DNA from: Nitratireductor basaltis
Lineage (GTDB): Bacteria; Pseudomonadota; Alphaproteobacteria; Rhizobiales; Rhizobiaceae
Reading direction: 5' to 3'
DNA: 64,000 nucleotides
Assembly (NCBI RefSeq): GCF_000733725.1
Contig: NZ_JMQM01000002.1
Span: forward strand, 653,527-717,526
Under the pieces are notes generated by a model. The model searched no databases. It was not told the DNA's origin and worked only from the letters and a program-made list of their open reading frames with translations. The position numbers and the translations under genes are program-made. Each line of letters opens with the position of its first letter. The stretch's first letter is position 1. Below are positions 44,722-51,413 of this stretch, one piece after another.

Positions 44722-45150
44722 TTGGCAGAGACTGATACGCCGAAGATTGAAAAGCCAATGGTGCTGGTGGTGGCCTGCGCACTCGTGGATGCTGACGGAC
44801 GCGTGCTCATCACCCAGCGTCCGGAAGGCAAGACGCTTGCAGGACTGTGGGAGTTTCCCGGCGGCAAGGTGGATCCGGGTGAAGTTCCCGAAGAGGCTCT
44901 CATCCGCGAGCTGCACGAAGAGCTGGGGATCGAGACCAAGACGTCCTGCCTTGCGCCGCTGACCTTCGCCAGCTTTTCATACGAAAAATTTCACCTGCTC
45001 ATGCCGCTCTATGTCTGTCGCCGGTTCTGGGGCATCCCGGAAGGCCGTGAAGGGCAGGCATTGAAGTGGGTGCGGCCCAACCGGCTTCGCGATTATCCGA
45101 TGCCGCCTGCCGACGAGCCACTGATACCGTTTCTGACCGATCTTCTTTGA
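44722..45150 (+). CDS. mutT: MutT-type (deoxy)nucleoside triphosphate pyrophosphohydrolase (Nudix)
   Basis: MutT hydrolyses 8-oxo-dGTP, preventing its misincorporation. The Nudix box is in GGKVDPGEVPEEALIRELHE followed by ELGI, with all catalytic glutamates. It starts at the TTG at 44722, one base after the GNAT stop and with GGAG eight bases upstream, giving 142 aa; an ATG at 44758 is the alternative. VVACALVDADGRVLITQRPEGK is the usual MutT beginning, and HLLMPLYVCRRFWG fits the family. Confidence 0.9.
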   Translation: MAETDTPKIEKPMVLVVACALVDADGRVLITQRPEGKTLAGLWEFPGGKVDPGEVPEEALIRELHEELGIETKTSCLAPLTFASFSYEKFHLLMPLYVCRRFWGIPEGREGQALKWVRPNRLRDYPMPPADEPLIPFLTDLL

Positions 45151-45243
45151 ACTCAGCGTTAATCGTTCCTTTATCCACCCGTGACAATTTGAGCGTGCAA
45201 GGGACGTATTGGCGAGGGGCCGGCCTGGTGCCGGTGGTGGTTC

Positions 45244-45546
45244 ATGGGTGTTTATGCCGAGTGGTCGCGGGATGAGGATGAAAGCTGGACGCGCACTGCG
45301 CGCAGCGGAATGCTGCGGGCCGCGCTACTGTTCGGGTCTGCAGGTGTTGCCCTGGCCCTTATCCTGACGCCCATTGCGGAGCGAAAGAGCCGCAGCTATG
45401 CTTTTGCCGGTGTCGATCTGATGTCGACCGGTACCGTGGCAAAGCAGCGCCAGGGCACCTACACGATCAGGCGCAGCGTTCTTCAGACACATCCGGATGA
45501 ACTTTGCATCATTCGTGCGAACGGGTCCCGTTCCGGCGTGTGCTGA
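45244..45546 (+). CDS. Hypothetical single-pass membrane protein, 100 aa
   Basis: I know no named family for this protein. It begins MGVYAEWSRDEDESWTRTAR. One helix (about residues 23-43) is followed by an extracytoplasmic-looking domain with TGTVAKQRQGTYTIRRSVLQ and ending LCIIRANGSRSGVC. The two cysteines near the C-terminus could form a disulfide. The next gene downstream on the same strand, 75 bp away, is the Flp pilin, but a CtrA-like palindrome separates them, so they may be independent units. Function is unknown. Confidence 0.65.
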   Translation: MGVYAEWSRDEDESWTRTARSGMLRAALLFGSAGVALALILTPIAERKSRSYAFAGVDLMSTGTVAKQRQGTYTIRRSVLQTHPDELCIIRANGSRSGVC

Positions 45547-45559
45547 GAATCCGCCCGCC

Positions 45560-45579
45560 CTGTTAAGCTTTCTTAACAG
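45560..45579. promoter_or_regulatory. Perfect palindrome with TTAA-N6-TTAAC, CtrA-like, before the Flp pilin
   Basis: The arms CTGTTAAG and CTTAACAG surround CTTT, 42 bp before the Flp ATG. It contains two TTAA half-sites. The CtrA consensus is TTAA-N7-TTAAC; here the spacing is six, so the match is imperfect. It also could form a hairpin, but no T-run follows. Confidence 0.4.
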
Positions 45580-45621
45580 TGTTCAAGTAAGCTCGTTCGC
45601 GTATCTGCTATCGAGGTAGTC

Positions 45622-45792
45622 ATGTTCAAGCGTTTCCTCAGGCACGAATCCGGTTCCACTGCGATCGAATATGCTCTGATCGCCGGGCTCCTGGTTCTGG
45701 CAATCGTTGCCAGCGCTACCGAGTTGGGGCGTGTCGTGGGCGACAGCTATGACAACACTGCCACCAAATTGAGCGAAGCGAACAAGCGCTGA
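45622..45792 (+). CDS. Flp family type IVb pilin
   Basis: This small gene (56 aa) begins MFKRFLRHESGSTAIEYALI. The Flp/Fap signature is the prepilin peptidase site ESG followed by S-TAIEYALIAGLL, with the conserved Glu at position 5 or 6 of the mature pilin. The hydrophobic N-terminal helix is followed by a short polar tail (TATKLSEANKR region). GAGG precedes the ATG. Flp pilins make Tad pili for surface adhesion, and their assembly needs cpaABCEF/tadBC, none of which are in the window. It may be a second, orphan pilin gene. Confidence 0.9.
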   Translation: MFKRFLRHESGSTAIEYALIAGLLVLAIVASATELGRVVGDSYDNTATKLSEANKR

Positions 45793-45803
45793 CCGCGCTG
45801 TCG

Positions 45804-46658
45804 CTATTTCTCCAGGACGCTCTTCAGGGATACTTTCGCACTTCCGGGCTTCAACGGCTTTTGCTGCGATTCATGCGGTGCCCAGCCTGAAAGCCATATG
45901 ATGTTGAAGCTGGCGCGGATGCGGCCGTCCTCGTCAGCGAATTTCTGCGCATAGATCTCGGCAGCACGCATGAACAGCGCGCGGGTGGCCGGTAGGCGGC
46001 TGCGTTCGGTCAGGACGCTTGTGGCACCCATGGCGCGCAGGTCGCGGACAAGCGCGAACATGTCGTCGTAACGCACGACCAGATTTTCCACATCGGCAAC
46101 AGGCAGGGTGAAGCCCGCTCGCTGGAGAAGTGCGCCGGCATCACGAACATCGGTGAAGGGATATACCCGCGGTGCTGCTCCGCCGGAAATTTCGGTCTCT
46201 GCCTGCAGGAGCGCGCTGCGCAGCTCCTGCAATGTTCCCGCTCCCACGAAAGCGCCCAGAAACAGGCCGTCCGGGCGCAAAGCGTGCCGGATCTGGAAGA
46301 GGAGGCCCGGAAGATCGTTCACCTCATGCAGCGCGAGCAGCGAAACGGCGAGGTCAAGGCTCTCCGTTTCAAGGGGCAGAACTTCATCTTCTGCGACGCG
46401 CACACCTTCACCCGCCTTGGATGACGCCTCAACACGCAACACCTCATCCACCTTTCCGCTGGCTTGCAGTGCCGCGGCAGCATCGTCGGTCATCGAGAAA
46501 ATGCTTCCCGCAACGGGGAAGCGGCGCTCCACCGTATCAAGGCGCTCGCCCATATCTTCAGCCACCCTCTTCATGAGAAAGCGTGCAGAGGGATCGCCCT
46601 GTTTCAGGGCGCGCAGTTTGCGCTGGATGCCAAGCTTCCTGTCGAAGAGTGTCTGCAT
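45804..46658 (-). CDS. SAM-dependent methyltransferase (NDUFAF5-like)
   Basis: This 284-aa class-I methyltransferase starts at the ATG at 46658 (MQTLFDRKLGIQRKLRALKQ). The group resembles mitochondrial NDUFAF5, an assembly factor for complex I. LPLETESLDLAVSLLALHEV is the region after the SAM motif, LPGLLFQIRHALRPDGLFLG is motif III-like, and RYDDMFALVRDLRAMGATSV is typical of the NDUFAF5/BioC-like set. The classical GxGxG motif I is not obvious, a feature of this subgroup. The gene is convergent with the Flp gene (11 bp) and divergent from comF (27 bp). Confidence 0.8.
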   Translation of the reverse strand: MQTLFDRKLGIQRKLRALKQGDPSARFLMKRVAEDMGERLDTVERRFPVAGSIFSMTDDAAAALQASGKVDEVLRVEASSKAGEGVRVAEDEVLPLETESLDLAVSLLALHEVNDLPGLLFQIRHALRPDGLFLGAFVGAGTLQELRSALLQAETEISGGAAPRVYPFTDVRDAGALLQRAGFTLPVADVENLVVRYDDMFALVRDLRAMGATSVLTERSRLPATRALFMRAAEIYAQKFADEDGRIRASFNIIWLSGWAPHESQQKPLKPGSAKVSLKSVLEK

Positions 46659-46685
46659 TAATGTGCTCCTTCGGGTGGCGCGGAC

Positions 46686-47507
46686 ATGGCACAAATCCGG
46701 GGATGGTGCAAAGGTGGGCGCGAGCAATTCATATGGGTGGGACTCGTGAGAGGCACCAGAGCAGCACTGGATGTTGTGGGACGGCTCTTTTTCCCGCCGG
46801 TCTGTCTGGGCTGCCGCAACCTCGTGGCTGCACCGGGCACACTCTGTTCCTCATGCTGGAAGAGCCTGCGGTTCATCGAACAACCATGGTGTCCGGTCTA
46901 TGGCACGCCGTTCGAGCATGAGATGCATGACGGGCATCTTTCCGCGGAAGCGATTGCCAATCCGCCGCCCTTCGACAGCGCGCGGTCTGCCGTTTCGTAT
47001 ACAAGCATTGCACAACATCTGGTGCGGGGTCTGAAATTCGGTGACAGGACCGACCTCGCGCCCTGGATGGCCCGCTGGATGCACCGTGTCGGGGAGGACC
47101 AGTTTGGGGAAAACGCGGTTATCGTGCCGATCCCGCTGCATCGCAGCCGGTACCTCAAGCGCCGGTTCAACCAGTCGGCTGAGCTCGGCCGGGCATTGGC
47201 TTCAATCTCCGGTCTGCAATTTGCGCCGCAGATTCTCATCCGGAAACGCATGACGCGCCAGCAGGTCGGACTGAAGGCTTCGCAGCGGTTGAAGAATGTG
47301 CAAGGAGCCTTCGCGGTGCCGGATGAGGCCAAGGCCTCTCTGGTCGGGCGATCCGTGGTTCTGGTTGATGACGTCTATACCACGGGGGCAACGGCATTTT
47401 CAGCTTCCAGGGCGCTCAAACGGGGCGGCGCCGGCACGGTTCACGTGCTTACATTCGCAAGGGTATTGCCAGAAGACTTTGCCATGGAAGACCGCGAACT
47501 TATATAA
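46686..47507 (+). CDS. ComF family phosphoribosyltransferase-like protein
   Basis: ComF-type proteins have a PRPP-binding domain, and homologues are needed for natural DNA uptake. It has 273 aa. The N-terminal zinc-ribbon-like part has PPVCLGCRNLV and LCSSCWKSL. The PRT domain carries the PRPP motif VVLVDDVYTTGATAFSASRA, and RFNQSAELGRALA and RKRMTRQQVGLKASQR are characteristic. The ATG at 46686 has a weak ribosome-binding site, and in-frame GTG codons at about 46740 and 46749 are possible starts. It leads a tight operon with grxC, the nitrilase and DUF1178. Confidence 0.88.
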   Translation: MAQIRGWCKGGREQFIWVGLVRGTRAALDVVGRLFFPPVCLGCRNLVAAPGTLCSSCWKSLRFIEQPWCPVYGTPFEHEMHDGHLSAEAIANPPPFDSARSAVSYTSIAQHLVRGLKFGDRTDLAPWMARWMHRVGEDQFGENAVIVPIPLHRSRYLKRRFNQSAELGRALASISGLQFAPQILIRKRMTRQQVGLKASQRLKNVQGAFAVPDEAKASLVGRSVVLVDDVYTTGATAFSASRALKRGGAGTVHVLTFARVLPEDFAMEDRELI

Positions 47508-47531
47508 GGCGCAACAATGAAGGAGCGGTCG

Positions 47532-47798
47532 ATGACTGATGTGACGATCTATACGCGCATGGGATGCGGCTACTGCGCCCGCGCCAAACGCCTGCTGGAA
47601 AGCAAGGGCGTCGAGTATACGGAGCATGATGCGAGTTTTTCGCCAGAGTTGCGTCAGGAGATGATCCAACGCTCCAATGGCGGCAACACCTTCCCGCAGA
47701 TTTTCATCGGCGACACGCATGTGGGCGGTTGCGACGAACTTTTCGCCCTGGAGCAGGCGAACAAGCTCGATCCCATGCTGAAAGGCAGCGCCGACTGA
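47532..47798 (+). CDS. grxC: Glutaredoxin 3
   Basis: This dithiol glutaredoxin (88 aa) reduces disulfides with glutathione. The redox motif is CGYC in YTRMGCGYCARAKRLL, and TFPQIFIGDTHVGGCDEL holds the cis-Pro and glutathione-binding GG. I chose the ATG at 47532 because AGGAG is just upstream; an ATG at 47517 is less likely. The stop shares its last base with the first base of the nitrilase ATG (TGATG). Confidence 0.94.
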   Translation: MTDVTIYTRMGCGYCARAKRLLESKGVEYTEHDASFSPELRQEMIQRSNGGNTFPQIFIGDTHVGGCDELFALEQANKLDPMLKGSAD

Positions 47799-48649
47799 TG
47801 AGCAGGGTAAGGGTCGCTGCACTCCAGATGCGCTCGGGCAAGAGCGTCCACGCCAATATCGAAAATTTCGAAGCATTGGTGCGTGAAGCCGCCGATGCGG
47901 GTGCGTTCTATGTTCAGAGCCCGGAGATGACAGGTATTCTCGTGCGTGAGCGCGAAGAGCTCATCAATCGCATCTCCTCCCAGGATGAATGCCCGCTTGT
48001 GAAGAAGGCGTCCGAACTGGCTGCCGAACTTGGCATTGCTGTTCATGTGGGCTCCACAGCGATCATTGTTGGTGGCAGAAAGGTTGCCAATCGCGGCTTC
48101 CTTTTTGGCCGCGGCGGTGAATTGGTGGCGACTTATGACAAGATCCACATGTTCGATGTCGATCTCGACAATGGTGAGAGCTGGCGGGAGTCCGCCACCT
48201 ATCGACCAGGCGAAGTCAGCGTGGTTGCGGATATGGGTTTCGCGCGGATAGGCATGGCTGTGTGTTACGACCTGCGCTTTCCGGATCTCTTCCGGGCACA
48301 GGCTCTTGGCGGGGCAGAGGTGCTGACGGTGCCAGCGGCATTCACGCGACAGACCGGCGAGGCGCATTGGCAGGTCCTGACGCGCGCACGTGCCATCGAG
48401 AATGGTGCATTCCTCATCGCTGCAGCTCAGGGCGGGCGCCATGAGGACGGGCGTGAAACTTATGGACACTCGATCATCGTGGACCCGTGGGGGCGCGTTC
48501 TGGCGGAAGCCGACGGCGACGAGCCGGGCGTGATCATGGCCGAGATCGACCCTGCACTGGTTTCTTCCACGCGCAAGAAGGTGCCCAACCTGAAGAATGC
48601 CCGGGATTTCGAGTTGCGCGAGGTTCAGAGCCGGGAGGCGGTGGAATGA
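47798..48649 (+). CDS. Nitrilase-superfamily amidohydrolase (Nit1/Nit2-like)
   Basis: This is a C-N hydrolase of 283 aa with the catalytic triad Glu (PEMTGILV), Lys (ATYDKIHMFDVDL) and Cys (GMAVCYDLRFPDLFRA). It belongs to the branch that includes Nit1, deaminated-glutathione amidase, and Nit2, omega-amidase. Its place next to grxC favours the glutathione-repair function. It starts at the last base of grxC and its end overlaps the DUF1178 gene by 4 bp, so all three are translationally coupled. Confidence 0.9.
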   Translation: MSRVRVAALQMRSGKSVHANIENFEALVREAADAGAFYVQSPEMTGILVREREELINRISSQDECPLVKKASELAAELGIAVHVGSTAIIVGGRKVANRGFLFGRGGELVATYDKIHMFDVDLDNGESWRESATYRPGEVSVVADMGFARIGMAVCYDLRFPDLFRAQALGGAEVLTVPAAFTRQTGEAHWQVLTRARAIENGAFLIAAAQGGRHEDGRETYGHSIIVDPWGRVLAEADGDEPGVIMAEIDPALVSSTRKKVPNLKNARDFELREVQSREAVE

Positions 48650-49071
48650 TCCGCTTCAGTCTCGCTTGTGACAGCGGCCACGCATTCGAGGCATGGTTCC
48701 GCAATGGCGAGGATTTCGAAAAGCAGAAAGATGCAAGCTTGGTCTCCTGTCCATCCTGCGGTTCCATCGAGGTGAACAAGGCGCTCATGGCGCCTTCGGT
48801 TTCCACGGGCCGAAAGAAGGAAAAGATCGCATTGGCAATCGGCGAACAGCAGAAGCAGGCATTGGAGCAGCTCAAGGAACTGTCGAAGAAGGTGCGCGAT
48901 AACGCCGAATATGTAGGCGACAAATTCGCCGAAGAGGCGCGCAGGATCCATTTCGGTGAGACCGAAAAGCGCGGGATCTATGGCGAGGCGAATCTGGAAG
49001 AGGTGAAGGAGTTGGCGGAAGACGGCGTGGAGATCATGCCTCTGCCGGTCTTCCCCGACGACCAGAACTGA
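48646..49071 (+). CDS. DUF1178 family protein
   Basis: This is a small protein (141 aa) of unknown function, always found in the grxC-nitrilase neighbourhood in alphaproteobacteria that I recall. The N-terminal MIRFSLACDSGHAFEAWFRN and LVSCPSCGSIEVNKALMAPS provide a C...H...CxxC set that looks like a zinc ribbon. A charged helical middle and C-terminus (LEQLKELSKKVRDNAEYVGD) follow. The ATG overlaps the nitrilase stop by four bases. It lacks any membrane segment and is probably cytoplasmic. Confidence 0.9.
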   Translation: MIRFSLACDSGHAFEAWFRNGEDFEKQKDASLVSCPSCGSIEVNKALMAPSVSTGRKKEKIALAIGEQQKQALEQLKELSKKVRDNAEYVGDKFAEEARRIHFGETEKRGIYGEANLEEVKELAEDGVEIMPLPVFPDDQN

Positions 49072-49078
49072 GCAAGAC

Positions 49079-49099
49079 GAGGGGCACAGGCCGCCCCTC
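49079..49099. terminator. Hairpin between convergent DUF1178 and ubiG
   Basis: A perfect 7-bp stem GAGGGGC/GCCCCTC with loop ACAGGCC lies in the 33-bp gap between the two stops. There is no T-run, so it may be a weak bidirectional or Rho-assisted terminator. Confidence 0.4.
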
Positions 49100-49104
49100 A
49101 CGCC

Positions 49105-49857
49105 TCAGATGCCTGCGGGCTTTTCCGCGAGCACCATGTAGTTGACATCCATGTCCTTCGAACGCTGCCAGCGGTCCGAGAGCGGGTTGTAGGTGACGCC
49201 GGTCCGCTCCCTGATCGTCAGGCCGGTGCGAGAGAGCGCGCTTTCCAGTTCCTCCGGCCGTACCAGCTTGTTGAACTGATGGGTGCCGCGGGGAAGCCAG
49301 CGCAGAACATATTCAGCACCGAAGATTGCCAGGCCCAGGGCCTTGAAGGTGCGGTTGATGGTGGCCACGAACATGATGCCGCCGGGCTTCAGCATCTCCG
49401 AGCATTTGTCGATGAACAGGTCGACATCGGCCACGTGCTCCACGACTTCCATATTGAGGATGACATCGAACTTCTCACCCTGTTCGGCCAGCGCCTCTGC
49501 CATGGTGGCGCGATAGTCGATGTCGAGGCCGCTTTCCGCAGCATGCAGGCGGGCTACCTCGATATTCGTTTCGGAAGCGTCGGCGCCGACCACCTCTGCA
49601 CCCAGGCGCGCCATCGGCTCGCATAGCAGACCGCCACCACAGCCGATATCCAGGATGCGCAAGCCGGAAAGGGGCTTCGTGCCGCGCGGGTCACGGCCAA
49701 AATGGGCAGCGACCTGGTCGCGGATAAAGGACAGGCGGACAGGGTTGAACTTGTGCAGCGGCTTGAACTTGCCGTTCGGATTCCACCATTCCTGTGCCAG
49801 AGCCGAGAAACGCTCGACTTCGGCCTCGTCCACGGTCGATGGGGTTGCTTCGGCCAT
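49105..49857 (-). CDS. ubiG: Ubiquinone biosynthesis O-methyltransferase
   Basis: UbiG performs both O-methylations in ubiquinone synthesis using SAM. It has 250 aa. The SAM motif I is [20 protein letters not shown], with [13 protein letters not shown] next. [20 protein letters not shown] and [20 protein letters not shown] are conserved. [20 protein letters not shown] near residue 25 is the UbiG-specific N-terminus. It diverges from lysC across 225 bp (49858-50082), which must hold both promoters; I see no convincing box or riboswitch there. Confidence 0.95.
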   Translation of the reverse strand: MAEATPSTVDEAEVERFSALAQEWWNPNGKFKPLHKFNPVRLSFIRDQVAAHFGRDPRGTKPLSGLRILDIGCGGGLLCEPMARLGAEVVGADASETNIEVARLHAAESGLDIDYRATMAEALAEQGEKFDVILNMEVVEHVADVDLFIDKCSEMLKPGGIMFVATINRTFKALGLAIFGAEYVLRWLPRGTHQFNKLVRPEELESALSRTGLTIRERTGVTYNPLSDRWQRSKDMDVNYMVLAEKPAGI

Positions 49858-50082
49858 TGGTCCTGAAATCTCCTCTTGGCGTCATGCATCAAGTCGTTCT
49901 CGATGACGTGAAAGTCAAGCGTGGCGATCAACTGTGTGAGCCGTACCGCAGCGGCACTGAAGCTTGCTTGCAGATATTATGCCTTTTCGATAATGAAACC
50001 GCGGCCAGCGGTTGCATTGTCATGCTGGTCATGAGCCTCAAGGCTACGTGGGTTTCCTGGACAAGAAGGTACAGCATCTCTC

Positions 50083-51336
50083 ATGGCGCGCATCGTGATG
50101 AAATTCGGCGGTACATCCGTCGCCGATATCGACCGCATCCGTAATGTGGCGCGTCATGTCAAACGTGAGGTGGATGCAGGCCACGAGGTGGCGGTCGTTG
50201 TATCGGCCATGGCCGGCAAGACAAACGAGCTTGTCGGCTGGGCGCGCGAAGTTGCACCGCTGCATGATGCGCGCGAGTATGACGCCATCGTCGCTTCGGG
50301 TGAGCAGGTCAGCGCCGGGCTCCTCGCGCTTGCGCTCCAGAGCATCGGCATCAATGCGCGGTCCTGGCAAGGTTGGCAGATCCCGATCAAGACGGACAGC
50401 GCACATGGTGCGGCGCGGATTTCGGATATTGACGGTTCAGACCTCATCCGCCGCTTCGGCGAAGGCCAGGTTGCCGTTGTCACCGGGTTCCAGGGACTGG
50501 CGCCCGACAACCGGATTGCCACGCTTGGCCGCGGCGGCTCCGATACGAGCGCCGTGGCAGTTGCGGCTGCGCTGAAGGCCGATCGCTGCGACATCTATAC
50601 CGATGTGGACGGCGTCTACACGACCGATCCGCGCATCGAGCCGAAGGCGCGGCGGTTGTCCAAAATTTCATTCGAGGAAATGCTCGAAATGGCGTCACTT
50701 GGCGCCAAGGTGCTTCAGGTGCGTTCGGTGGAACTTGCCATGGTGCACAAGGTGCGCACTTTCGTACGCTCTTCATTCGAGGATCCGGATGCACCGGGCA
50801 TGGGCGATTTCGACAATCCGCCCGGAACGCTCATTTGCGACGAGGAAGAAATCGTGGAACAGCAAGTTGTCACCGGCATCGCCTATGCCAAGGATGAAGC
50901 ACAGATCTCCCTGCGGCGCGTCTATGACCGTCCGGGCGTCTCGGCCGGTATTTTCGGCCCTCTGGCCGATTCCAACATCAATGTCGACATGATCGTGCAG
51001 AACATCTCCGAAGACGGGTCGCGCACGGACATGACCTTCACCGTGCCTTCCGGCGACCTCGACAAGGCGCTCGTCGTGCTCGACAAGGCGCGCGAGACCA
51101 TCGGTTTCGATGCGGTTCAGTCCGAAGCGGGGCTGGTGAAGGTTTCGGTCATCGGCATCGGAATGCGCAGCCATGCCGGCGTCGCGGCGACTGCTTTCAA
51201 GGCACTTGCTGAAAAAGGCATCAATATTCGGGCCATCACGACGTCCGAAATTAAGATATCCATACTAATCGACGGGGCTTACGCGGAATTAGCCGTTCGG
51301 ACTTTGCATTCCGTCTACGGTCTAGATAAGCAATAA
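50083..51336 (+). CDS. lysC: Aspartate kinase
   Basis: It phosphorylates aspartate, the entry to lysine, threonine, methionine and DAP. The 417 aa comprise the kinase domain starting MARIVMKFGGTSVADIDRIR, with VTGFQGLAPDNRIATLGRGG and SDTSAVAVAAALKADRCDIY, and two C-terminal ACT domains (VYDRPGVSAGIFGPLADSNI and IGIGMRSHAGVAATAFKALA). Those ACT domains predict feedback inhibition by lysine and/or threonine. The kinase start is the usual one for a single-function enzyme. It precedes ptsP on the same strand with a 77-bp gap. Confidence 0.96.
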   Translation: MARIVMKFGGTSVADIDRIRNVARHVKREVDAGHEVAVVVSAMAGKTNELVGWAREVAPLHDAREYDAIVASGEQVSAGLLALALQSIGINARSWQGWQIPIKTDSAHGAARISDIDGSDLIRRFGEGQVAVVTGFQGLAPDNRIATLGRGGSDTSAVAVAAALKADRCDIYTDVDGVYTTDPRIEPKARRLSKISFEEMLEMASLGAKVLQVRSVELAMVHKVRTFVRSSFEDPDAPGMGDFDNPPGTLICDEEEIVEQQVVTGIAYAKDEAQISLRRVYDRPGVSAGIFGPLADSNINVDMIVQNISEDGSRTDMTFTVPSGDLDKALVVLDKARETIGFDAVQSEAGLVKVSVIGIGMRSHAGVAATAFKALAEKGINIRAITTSEIKISILIDGAYAELAVRTLHSVYGLDKQ

Positions 51337-51413
51337 TAGAAACAATTCGGATAGTGACACCGCATTCGGGCATGGCTGTTGCCGCGCCCGGATGGCTGTA
51401 AAGTTGAGGGCCG

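Noticed and set aside
49858..50082. Riboswitch in front of lysC
   Set aside because: I looked for the lysine-element stems and found none; the gap shows no extensive pairing or terminator.
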